Translations under genes and position numbers: made by a program | Shown here: positions 1-9,939 of the stretch, piece after piece | Position numbering within the stretch: position 1 is the stretch's first letter | Layout of the letters: the number at the start of each line of letters is the position of its first letter | NCBI GenBank assembly: GCA_003344405.1 | Contig: NOWV01000088.1 | Coordinates: 186,001-250,000, forward strand | Length of the DNA: 64,000 bases | DNA from: Trichoplax sp. H2 | Taxonomy: Eukaryota; Placozoa; Uniplacotomia; Trichoplacea | Direction: 5' to 3' | Notes under the pieces: model-generated | What the model was told of the DNA's origin: nothing | Seen by the model: the letters and a program-made list of their open reading frames with translations, nothing else | Database searches by the model: none

Positions 1-449
1 CATGAGTAAATGAAATTTTCCGAGTTTGGTCAATGAAATCCTGATGCAAATTCACTGGTGAAAAAATTTTCATTGATCGTCATGGACGATCGTGGCTGAC
101 CCAATGGATGTAGCGTCAACAGCTTGAGTTGATTGCGTCCAGCATCCAGTCGACAATCAATACTCCAATGGTTGATTGACGTTGGAGGACTAAGTTAAAT
201 GCTTGTAATCAACGATTGCTATTAAGTTACAAAGATTAAACAACTTGTAATCATCGATTTAATGAAAGAAGTAATGAAAACAAGAACAAGTATCCAACTT
301 GACCATGACAATAGTCAAGGCGGAAGCCCAAATAGAAAATTGAATCCCTTGCAGTCAATAACGTCTTCTCTTTCTGTTTCAATTGGGTACGGCAATCGGG
401 GTAGGGGTTGGAAGCGAATTAATCGCATACTCTACACGGGACTAATAAC
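1..449. other. 5' edge, no gene seen
   Basis: I see no convincing coding exon here. The only open frame of note, 262-516, runs into the GTAC repeat region and has no family resemblance. The sequence is ordinary AT-rich DNA with scattered short direct repeats such as 'caatggatg/caatggttg'. Confidence 0.5.
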
Positions 450-676
450 AGTGGCAAATGTCTGTGCAGTACAGTGTACAGTACCGTGTACAGTACTGTA
501 CAGTACAGTACTGTAGTCTGCCAACTGCTGGCGAAACAGCGCTGTACAGTACAGTACAGTACTGTAGTTGTGTTTACCGCGATACCGATGAAAGCTTTTA
601 CGTCATCGTACAGTACTGTACTGTACGTACAGTACTAAAGCCGTCACGCTACAGTGTCCAGTACTGTACACGATAC

Positions 677-923
677 TGTACGTTCAAGATCAAACGATCT
701 TGATGCACTTCACTCGCACTGTGACTCTGTGAGTGACACGTACAGTACAGTCAAGTATCGTGCGCAGTACAGTAATTATATTACTGCACTGTACTGTACG
801 TTCAAGATCAAACGGTCTTGATGAACTTGACTACAGTACTGTACAGTACAGTTACATGTGTCACTGACAGTCACTCACAGTGCGAGAGTGAAGTGCATCA
901 AGATCGTTTGATCTTGAACGTAC
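677..923. repeat. Long inverted repeat (foldback) with third arm copy in loop
   Basis: The left arm, about 677-747, begins tgtacgttcaagatcaaacg and continues through cttgatgcacttcactc. It is matched in reverse complement by about 846-923, which ends atcttgaacgtaca. Small indels break the outer part of the pairing. A further partial copy of the arm (ttcaagatcaaacggtcttg) sits in the loop near 799-822. The arms contain their own short palindrome, caagatcgtttgatcttg. Confidence 0.8.
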
Positions 924-1088
924 AGTACATACTGTACAGTGTACAGTACTGTACTGTACACTGCAAACTTCACAACTTGGCTTCTTCACCCGGCACGGTA
1001 CTGTACAGTACGCTACTGCACTTGAAAGTGTTGTGTCGGCATCATCGTCATACTGTACAGTACAATGTACAGTACAGTACTGTACATT

Positions 1089-1170
1089 ATGATTGGAGGT
1101 CTTCATCCTACAGTACTGTACTGTACTGTACAATACTGTATTGTACTGTAGGATGAAGACCTCCAATCAT
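1089..1170. repeat. 82-bp hairpin/palindrome
   Basis: The segment starts atgattggaggtcttcatcc and ends with its reverse complement, ggatgaagacctccaatcat. The outer 28 bp of each arm pair perfectly. The centre is made of alternating CTGTA/TACAG words that can also pair with each other. It would form a strong cruciform or RNA hairpin. Confidence 0.85.
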
Positions 1171-1337
1171 ACTGTACTGTACATTGTACTGTAAAGTACT
1201 GTACAATGTACAGTACATTGCAGACTCCGTAATAATACTGTACTACTCTACTAAAAGCAGTGTGCGGCTTCCGCCATAGCAGATCGATCCTATTTCTACC
1301 AGATTGATTCAATTGTGGCAGTCAATATTCCATAACG

Positions 1338-4300
1338 ATGGATGAAGAAGAGCTACAGAAGAAGGAAATGGCTAATAGCGATGAATACGAAGATAGCGCT
1401 GGTGAAACATATAACGGCAAATCGATGCAGGATACGCGAAAATATTTCGATGATAGTAGCGATGATGATGATGATGATGAAAAGCAAGAGGAAAAATCGG
1501 GTAAGAAAGGACTCCATACGATCATAGAGGAAAACGCAATCTTATACCTTCCTTGTTAGTGGTTACACATGCTCGTGCAGCTAGCCGAATAACTTAAATG
1601 ACAGACATTTTCACATGTTGCAAAATTTCAACATGATGATGATCTGTGACAACGTTGAAAGATATTTCCTACCATGTAGTTTATAGAACCATGTCCCCCC
1701 AAAATACAAACTTCATTTCGTTTTAGCCTTTGCGATATAACATACTATATACTGTAGTACACTTGTGATGCATTTTGATGGCTGCGCCATCATGGCAGGT
1801 GGATCCCGTAATTCAATAAAATCATCACGGCTAAAATTCGAATTTCAGCTATCATTCTAGTTACAATAGTCGGTAGTTATTAGCTTTGGAGAGAGTATAC
1901 TCGTACTCCGATTTTCAAAAAAGTCCACCAATGTATATGAATGTACCAAAGATCAACCGCTAGGCTACATTGCGATCATAACAGAGAAATCAATTTTTCC
2001 CTAGTACAGTACTAGAATGCTGCAAAGACCTCTACTATGACAACTCTACTATGCTCGTACTCGCACTCGTACTTTTCCTTAGAAAGAGAAACAGATGAAA
2101 TGGTGAAGCCAGCAGTATTACCTTATAACGCGATCGTAGATCTGTAGATGACGATATCTTGACAAAGTCTTACATAATTTGACAGGTGCGGTGAAGAGCG
2201 AAAGCAGAAAATCCACGGATAATGCCACGTAATGATGACAGATATCACACATTAATCGATCTTGAGGCGCTGTAACATTAGAGTGATAACATCTGTTTTA
2301 TTGGTATCAATGATAGGCAAAATGCTGGCCATTTAATGGACGAAATCTTTGGATCGAGCGATGAAGAAGAGTTCGAGGTTGATACGGATTAGTCTAATAT
2401 AAATAATAATAGAGATGACCATGACACAATACTGTAGTTTGATCACTAGTTTAGGACGATAAGGAATAGCAAGTAAGATGTTTACAAATGAATCTTGTCG
2501 ATTATGGATAGTAGATGATCTAATCTTGTGCATCGATTATTAATTATTTTTAGGGCTTTCAAGATGGTGATGATAATTTCTTAGCGTCATCTGGTCAGTA
2601 TGAACAGCATTGCATTGTATTTAGAATCATTACTCCGTTTTAGTGCGCTTGTTTGGTATTCTTAAAATCAAACTCAATAGGGTGTTGAAACATGAATTGA
2701 ATATAGATGATAAAGAAACTGCACAAGCATTTGAAGAAGATAAAAATGATGAGAAAATTGCCGAGGACGCTTATGAAAGGGATCGTGAAGATGATAAAGC
2801 TGACGATGACGATGATATTGCTTACCGTGAGGATGAATTTCAGGAAGGAGATGATGAAGGAGACCAAATTCAAGATGTAGAAGATGAAGAAGCAAGATCT
2901 ATTTCCAAGTAAATTAATAAACAATTAGGCAGCCCTTAGATGATGATCAGTTTGAAAATATGATATATAAAAATCTTCAAAGATCAATTTGTTTAATATC
3001 TTAAGTAGTTACTTTTGAAAGGTGATCCATTTATACCAAGTTTAAGAATGAGTTTCAGCTGTGCGCAACATATTACGGCCAAATATTTCAGTGGCGATAA
3101 CGTATCACTACCCAATAATTGTTTGTTATTGATCGGAAGTGCTTGACTTTTAATGTAATATTTACTGTTCTTGATACCGTTACCTTAGCATCATAATATC
3201 TGAAATAGCGTAAGCAATGATTCTTTCAGTAAATCACCAAATTTAAATTATACCCTAGTGATTTCACTACTTAACATAGTATTCGCCTTCATCACGAAGT
3301 TACGATAAAACTTGTCACAAATATCGTACATTCATTACACGGATGTACGTGATATGAAATTATGATGCTTTCACTCCCAGTTAAAATGTATCGATAGCTA
3401 CTAAATAATATTGTCTACAAAATGGGTTTCTATATTGAACTTATTAAGATTAAGAATTGCTTTATTTGTCATTACAGTCAAACTTCTATGACCGATTTTG
3501 AAATTATGATAGAAAAGAAAAAAAGGGTATGGGCTGCCAAATGATATAATTGTTTAGCTTGTAATCACTTTTGTAATACTAGCGACTGAAAATGGTTTGA
3601 TTTACAGATGAATAAAAAAGGAAGAAGAAGAAATGAGGTACTTGAAACAATACCATTTACATGTAATATTCTATACGCATTAGGCTTAATATCAGAGATA
3701 AAGCATATGATTTATATTTATTTATTTAGGATGAAGATTTAACAGGCTTTGATGACAAGGTTAAAGCTGTTGTTATAGAAATGCATGAAATTGCAAAAGT
3801 AAGGATTTTAAGAAACATCTTTTCGTGTTAATGCCCTTTTAGCTTGGTTGAATAAGTTTCATGAACAAAATTTAATGTCATTACTTGTAAACTTTGGATT
3901 GCATCTAATAGAAAGATAGACATTTGAACAAAAAGGGCGAGGCTGCGATCAACAAATTAAAACATTTGAGTGCTGTCACAGAAGATCTAAAAAAGTTTGT
4001 AATTGCTTAAAGCATTTACTGCAATGTTTGCATTACTGTATGCAGAATGATTTATAGATACTATTAAACTTTTTGTTTCTCTGTGGTTAGGCTTGAACTT
4101 TTGAGCTATTTCTTAGAAAATGGTATACTAACTGCCATATCGGTTAGCTATTTTTCTATTTGATTTGATTGCGGTATATTCAAATAATCATGTCATATCT
4201 TTAAAATAATCATAGGATTGGCTATCACCACTTCCGGATAGGTCATTGCCGAATGTTAAGATACGTTATGAAATGCTGCGGATTCTAGACAGTGTAAGTA

Positions 4301-5287
4301 GTTGTTGAAATTTTGATATCAACTTAACATTAATTTTCTGTAGAGATGTCGACAATGCTTGAAATAATGAATGCATTTTCTTACTTTAGTTTCCTCCAAT
4401 TGATACTGTGGCACTAAAAGAAAGTAAAATAGGAGGTGTAGTCAATTATTTGAGCAATCATCCAGAAGAAACAAAAGCCAACAGAGAGCTGGCAGATAAA
4501 TTAATTAGTTAGTAATAAATGATCTATTAGCTAGAAGATCTCATTCTTATCGAGTTGATAAGGTTAGGATGTGACAAGAAATAATCATTGCTTATACTTA
4601 CGATGATTGCACTCTGATTTAGAAAAATGGTCTCGTACTATATTTAACTTGTCCACGGACCTAAAGGCTCTTTATCGCGAAGAGCGAGCTAATCGATCCA
4701 GTGTAGTACGGTATGTTGATATTTGAAATTGCAATATAAAGTAAAAGTCTATTTTTGATAATTTTGCATTTTGATGATTTGAGCAAAGTTTACAACTCCG
4801 CATTTGTATATTAGAGACGAAAGGAAGAAACGACGTATTAGTACGGACGATAGCCAGGGCCGAATCAAGTATTTATGACACATTATTTCGTGCTTATTTG
4901 TCAAGTCATACTATAACTTTATACTTTTACAATACTAGACCTGGAGAACCAGGGTGGATCCAGCGTGCACGTGTACCTACTGCCTCTACGACTGATTATT
5001 CTAATCGGCCATCATACAATGTGGAAATACCACTTAGTCGTAAGGTAAAGTTAAGTCAACATGACGATGTCAATTACCTTGAAAGACCGTTTGTTATGAT
5101 GTGTTATTGTATTGAAGCTCAAATACTGAAAGTGGTTATTACCCGGCATCTGATTTTTTAGCCATCGAAGAAAATCCTGAATCGCTATGAGAAGCAGTTA
5201 CTGAAATTTAAAGACAAGCGTAGCAAATCGAAGCAAAATTATAAAAGTTTGCCTTTCAGTATCGAAGGAAGAAAGCTGTCAATATAA
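1338..5287 (+). CDS. IWS1: IWS1/SPN1 transcription elongation factor, 16 coding exons
   Basis: This is the SPT6-binding factor of elongating RNA polymerase II, a nuclear protein. Coding exons: 1338-1500, 2186-2228, 2317-2377, 2554-2593, 2644-2908, 3478-3526, 3608-3637, 3730-3798, 3912-3994, 4091-4142, 4216-4293, 4390-4507, 4623-4710, 4815-4868, 4939-5044, 5162-5287. All phases join and sum to 474 codons plus stop. Residues 1 to about 200 are highly acidic ([17 protein letters not shown]), typical of the family. [13 protein letters not shown] element is followed from about residue 218 by the TFIIS-N/LW-type core: [15 protein letters not shown], then [20 protein letters not shown], then [16 protein letters not shown], then [14 protein letters not shown] near residue 400. 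The tail is basic. The core is shorter than human IWS1 only in the disordered N-terminus. The join at 2594-2643 (a 50-nt intron) and the early acidic exons are the least certain. The start is the first ATG giving the acidic N-terminus. Confidence 0.93.
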
Positions 5288-5443
5288 ATCTATCTGCACA
5301 CGTATAACGTCTGTTAAGCGATGAGGACATAACTCATAACTCGATCATTTATTGGTAGAACCGTTAGCATTACTGTAATTATTAATTAATAATAGTTCAA
5401 ATACTGTAAATTAAGAACGGTGCTCTAAAATATGGTACCTTTA

Positions 5444-5449
5444 AATAAA
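5444..5449 (+). promoter_or_regulatory. Candidate poly(A) signal of IWS1
   Basis: A canonical AATAAA lies about 157 nt downstream of the IWS1 stop codon, followed by a T-rich tract. Position and context fit a 3'-end signal, but there is no transcript evidence here. Confidence 0.5.
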
Positions 5450-5785
5450 ATTTTTTTTTGAATAATAAAGTCGATCAGTGGTTTACTGTAAGGATGATTG
5501 TGATTGTGATCTTCAATCATTTACAGTATTTGGCATTTCATTTAGGATTACAGGTAGGATATTTCGTCGGTTACGATTCTATTGCTAGACTTGACAACTT
5601 GCTATTACACTAAAGTGAAGTTTATAGGAATAGAAATGCTAAACTGATGAATGGAAGGCTAAATGTGGTACTGAATAATTCCATGAATGTAACCTGTATC
5701 AATAATACCATCATTTTTAAAATTAAAGGTTATTACTAGCTTGTACTGCTATTATTAGTGATTTAGCCACTTTAGAGAATGCTTT

Positions 5786-5953
5786 ATGCCCTTGACGTGG
5801 CAAAAGAATAATAAAATCCCTGTATGTAAGCACAACTGGCGTAAAACACTTGTATCATTTACTGGTTATGATGCTGTTATCCATGTATCAAATGCAGAGC
5901 GTTTTACGTCTCCAGCCAGTGAATATTATGCGTTGCATACTATACCTTGTTAG
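5786..5953 (+). CDS. Possible small ORF or orphan exon, 55 aa
   Basis: ATG to TAG, open for 55 codons, beginning MPLTWQKNNKIPVCKHNWRK and ending with SEYYALHTIPC. Amino-acid composition is mixed and not low-complexity, unlike most chance frames in this AT-rich DNA. I recognise no domain, no signal peptide and no clear splice partners. It may be an exon of a small unrecognised gene or simply chance. Confidence 0.15.
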   Translation: MPLTWQKNNKIPVCKHNWRKTLVSFTGYDAVIHVSNAERFTSPASEYYALHTIPC

Positions 5954-6954
5954 TCTATGGATGTGTATCGTTGTGAACTTTTCTTTTGTTATATGAGTGC
6001 CTTTATCATTGCTATTCCTAACGCGAGTACAGTAATCACACAATAAGTGTAAACTTGTAATAAATACTAGCTATTATAATCGATCGATCTTATAATAGGA
6101 GTCGATCTATCTGCTGTAAGATACGATTACTCTTCCATCCATATCCAGCATAATAAATTGTCCATTATAATTTATTAGTTATAATATCCAGTATGGACGT
6201 ATTAGTACTACACGTTAACTTCAATCTCGCCAAACAGTAGACCAATCTACAGTACTGTACATGACAGGATAGAGCACGGTTGGGCAAATTTGAATATTTG
6301 TTGTATAAATATCGCTGTAGTTCAGATAGATTGCTCTATCGGTTGAAATGTATTACAATAATAAATTATCATGCAAATACTACAGCGCTGTACTATACTG
6401 TAGTGGTGGCGTGAGTGAAAGATCTTTATTAGTATTTATTGTACCCCGACACCCTAGAAATACTATACAGCAGGCCAACTCACAATGTACAAAGTTAGAA
6501 GAGGTCAATTTCCGACCATTGCATATCATGCCAGACTACACTGTTGTTCATCTTTCCAAGTTTTGAGCTAGCTATGGTTTAACTTGAATAGTTTTCAAGT
6601 AATTCATTACAAGCTTCTTTGGAGATTTTGAACATTCAGTTATGCTCAACAATTTTGCCATAACATTAAACATTCTATTATCAACAACGCTGCATGACAT
6701 GATCCCATCAGGGAGACAGGGACGAGTACTGATGACCAATTGATTATTTTCACAATCAACTTTGACCCAATGTGCATGCAGTAGTGTACATCATTAAAAC
6801 GTCTTTGTGTAGCCATAGACTACAGGGCTAGATTAAAAACCTTGTAGCATACAGAAGATCGGTCTACCTGATCTCAGCCTGGACATTTCTGTGCAGCGAG
6901 ATCAGCATCCCGTCCTTCTCCTTCATTTCTTTAGTACTGTACACAGTATCTTTT

Positions 6955-7760
6955 AGTAGTCCCTGCCTGGAAGCTACTGCGCACTGACAGCCGTCGCTGC
7001 TTCCACTGTAGTTTGTACTGTACTGTATTAGAATACCTAGTACTGTAATCCATCCGATATCAACAATAGGATTGCACTGCTGACAACACTAGTACAGTAC
7101 TGTACAACTAGGGTGCTGTACTGTAGGTACAACACCAGTTAGTATACCGTACTGTACAGTCTACAGTAAGGAAATGTACTGTACTGTACAGTACAGTACT
7201 GTAGAGATTGAAAAAACAGGACGTACAGTACAGTGTACAGTACAGTACAGTATTTTAGGAGTCCATGCCTGGATGCTACTGCGCACTGACAGCAGTCGCT
7301 ACTCCAGTGTAGTTTGTACAGTACAGTACATGTGTATGGAGCACTGCTGACAACACTGGTACAGTGTACAGTACAGTGTTTCACCTACTGTACTGTAGTC
7401 TTGCACTGTAGCACGGACTAGGAAAGAGGACTGGTTCAGCACTGTTTGGGCTCGAGTTTGCAGAAACTTCAGACTACAGTACTGTACTGTGTTTCACCTA
7501 CTGTGGTCTTGCAATGTATCACAGACTGGGAAAAGCAATCAGGGCTGGTTCAGCAATGTTTGGGCTCGAGTTTGCAGAACTTCAGACTACAGTACTGTAC
7601 TGTGTTTCACCTACTGTGGTCTTGCAATGTATCACAGACTGGGAAAAGCAATCAGGACTGGTGCAGCAATGTTAGGGCTCCAATAATTCAACACACCATT
7701 ATACTGTACATACTGTACCGTACAGTACTATGTACCATACTACTGTAGTGTACAGTCAAA
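6955..7760. repeat. Second GTAC palindrome cluster upstream of PEX19
   Basis: The same CAGTACTGTAC vocabulary as at 450-1240 recurs here. A segment of about 75 bp with 'gcctgga.gctactgcgcactgacagc' near 6963-7035 is repeated near 7265-7330, so pieces of the cluster have been duplicated locally. It ends about 150 bp before the PEX19 start codon. Confidence 0.8.
7378..7680. repeat. 113/114-bp tandem repeat, about 2.7 copies
   Basis: The unit contains gggctcgagtttgcagaa, a CAGTACTGTAC palindrome, gtttcacctactg and cagactgggaaaagcaatc. The word GGGCTC starts at 7448, 7562 and 7675, giving periods of 114 and 113 bp. The last two units are nearly identical, while the first is truncated and diverged. 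Open frames across it are by-products of the repeat. Confidence 0.85.
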
Positions 7761-7910
7761 AGTATTCTGCAAGGCGTGGCTCTGTACTGTAGTGCTGGCG
7801 TATCGTAGTGACTATCAGGCGACACCAGATCAATTGCTGCAGTTTACAACATCGATCGTTGTTGTTAGGAGATAGACAGTCGGAGAGTTGGACATTGCAT
7901 TCTATCAAGC

Positions 7911-9939
7911 ATGGCTTCATCGGAAAGGACCAATGTAGTCGATCAAAGTAAAACAGACGAAGATCCTGAGTTAGACAGCTTGCTGGATAGTAAGTCAATA
8001 GCTTCTACTTAGTGTACGATGTTATCCATTGGATGGATTGAATTGAAAATGGTGCAGAGTTTCACATCATTATCGTTCTGGCAAAGCGTTAATCTAATCT
8101 AGTTGTGCTATTCTACCAATGTTGTTCTCATCAATACTTGATATCAATCTGTATCCTAGGCGCTTTACAAGACTTTGATAGCTTCAATATTGACAATACA
8201 CCCGAGAAAGGACAAACCAATCAAATACGAGGTGTCGATGCTAGCGATACAAGCACGCCAGCATCAGCTGCAACCATGCTTGAGCAAGGTAACATGATGC
8301 AAGGTGAGATGCAAAATTGGAATACTGCACTAAATGATCAGATGATGGCTGAAATGGAAAAAGTCATGCAAGAGATCATGTCAAGTGAAGAAGGGAAGAA
8401 ACTCATGTCAAATCTGGAAGGCATGGCAAAGATGAGTGGTAATCTTGATCATTGTACAATCATTTTCTCTCTTTTGAATGAGTATTTGATTGCTTGAATG
8501 GGCGCCTGTTGCTCGTCATATCCAATAATGTCTTCAATGGAACAATAAATCAACAATGCATGACCTAATGTAGACCAAATTATTGCAGTATCACTCTTTC
8601 ACAAAAGAGAATGTAGAAAAACGATTTGTAACGGATTTGAGTGTTGTATGCATATCGACTTGTTAGTTATTTATTAGGCAATTTGTGCCATAAGCACAGT
8701 ATTGTACTAGTTACAACGATTGACGATACCATTGGACTTTCATAGCATGGGTTAATGTGGCCTACTTGTATACCATCAAGCTTATACGGTACCGATTTGA
8801 TAATTTTTTGTAGAAGAACATGGAGGACAAGCTTCCGATGCAAGGGGTGAACTACCTTCTTCCGCGATGGGTGCTACAATCGTCTCCACTGATAGTACAG
8901 ATAATTCCAATAGATCTGCACCTGCAAGCACTACCAGTGGGCCTGCACAATTGGAGGACGTGGATGGTAATCTAGCTCAAATCTTGCAAGGCTTAGCTGA
9001 CAATGCAGAAGCACTCAAGGTAATACTACAAGTTACATTCACATGCGTTGCTTTACTATCACTCATTATATTATACATCGGAATGAGCAATCTTTTCAAT
9101 AGACTGCGTATTGCAATACTAATACGACCGCTCGCCAGTGTATTTTAAGAAATAAAGTTTAAACATGATCTTATATTGATGTATATCAGCAACCCGTCGA
9201 TTCCTTCAACTTTGGCTCATCACCAGAGGATATCGAGAAGTTACTACCTGCTATGCAGGGAATGATGGAAAATTTATTAGCTAAAGACGTAGTGTATCCA
9301 TCAGTAAAGGAAACAACGGCCAAGGTATGATCGTGGACTGTAATTGTTATATATGCTATACAATGTAAGTGACCACGATGTTATTAGATCCGTATTTTCC
9401 ATCACGCCTGACTTTTATTGTAGTACACCGTGTGGTTGCAAGAAAATCAAGGTAAAATAGAGCCGGAAGCCTATAATAAATATTGCCAACAATATGACCT
9501 AATGAGAGAAATATGTTGCGAATATGAGTCCGAACAGCCTGATGATAGTCAAGAACTAAAACGTCAAAGATTTGATAGATTAACGGATCTCATGAATAAA
9601 GTAAGGCGTATCCTAGGGTTGCTGTATATTAAAATTAAAAAACTCTTTTATAACAATCTTTCTCTGACGTTCTAGATGCATGACTACGGTCAGCCACCTA
9701 CCGATATTGTTGGCAATGTAGTAAGTTTGCAAAATTGTTCTTTGCCACCGTAGATATGGACACTAATACTTTTTTTAACTTTTATTTGTTTGTACCTTTA
9801 CACCATACCACCGATTACCATAGTAAGGTTAACCTTGTTAATACCACTATTATTATAGGGCATGGGAGTTGAATTTGACGAGAACGGTCAAATAAAACTG
9901 CCTCCGAATATGAGACCCGAAGAATGCAGCCTGATGTAG
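7911..9939 (+). CDS. PEX19: Peroxisomal biogenesis factor 19, 7 coding exons
   Basis: This is the cytosolic chaperone and import receptor for peroxisomal membrane proteins; it docks on PEX3. Exons: 7911-7989, 8160-8438, 8814-9019, 9190-9324, 9424-9600, 9676-9720, 9859-9939. Phases join to 333 codons plus stop (human PEX19 is 299 aa). The N-terminus carries the conserved acidic ELDSLLDSALQDFDSF stretch (about residues 21-36), the PEX3-binding region of the family. A Met-rich middle is followed by EDIEKLLPAMQGMMENLLAK near 200, the first helix of the cargo-binding domain, and by YTVWLQEN...KYCQQYDLM in residues 234-292. The last four residues are CSLM, a CaaX box for farnesylation as in known PEX19. 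Exon 1 ends in ...LLD and joins S-A-L-Q-D in phase 1. Transcript support is not visible, but homology is clear over the whole length. Confidence 0.95.

Larger units (their letters stand above)
450..1240. repeat. GTAC/CAGTACTGTAC palindrome-rich region
   Basis: Nearly 800 bp are packed with the self-complementary words GTAC, AGTACT and TACAGTACTGTA. Open frames in several registers here read as strings of V-Q-Y-C-T, which is the translation of the repeat and not a gene. The region contains a foldback (arms about 677-747 and 846-923) and a near-perfect hairpin (1089-1170). It ends about 100 bp before the IWS1 start codon, so it covers the likely promoter zone of that gene. A similar cluster lies upstream of PEX19. 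Confidence 0.85.
5288..6954. other. Intergenic, IWS1 to GTAC cluster
   Basis: This is the 3' flank of IWS1 plus about 1.5 kb without a recognisable gene. It contains a 55-codon open frame of fairly normal composition at 5786-5953 and a 72-codon frame at 6348-6566. Neither matches a family I know. Isolated ACAGTACTGTAC words occur near 6250 and 6930. Confidence 0.5.

Noticed and set aside
458-1312. Several open frames of 69-112 codons in both strands
   Set aside because: They are translations of GTAC/CTGTA repeats (V-Q-Y-C-T strings) present in many registers at once, not genes.
2640-2924. Minus-strand frames opposite IWS1 exon 5
   Set aside because: Shadow of the acidic Asp/Glu exon; hydrophobic composition is the expected antisense of GAT/GAA runs.
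7446-7748. 100-codon plus-strand frame before PEX19
   Set aside because: It spans the 113/114-bp tandem repeat and repeats itself internally; no family resemblance.
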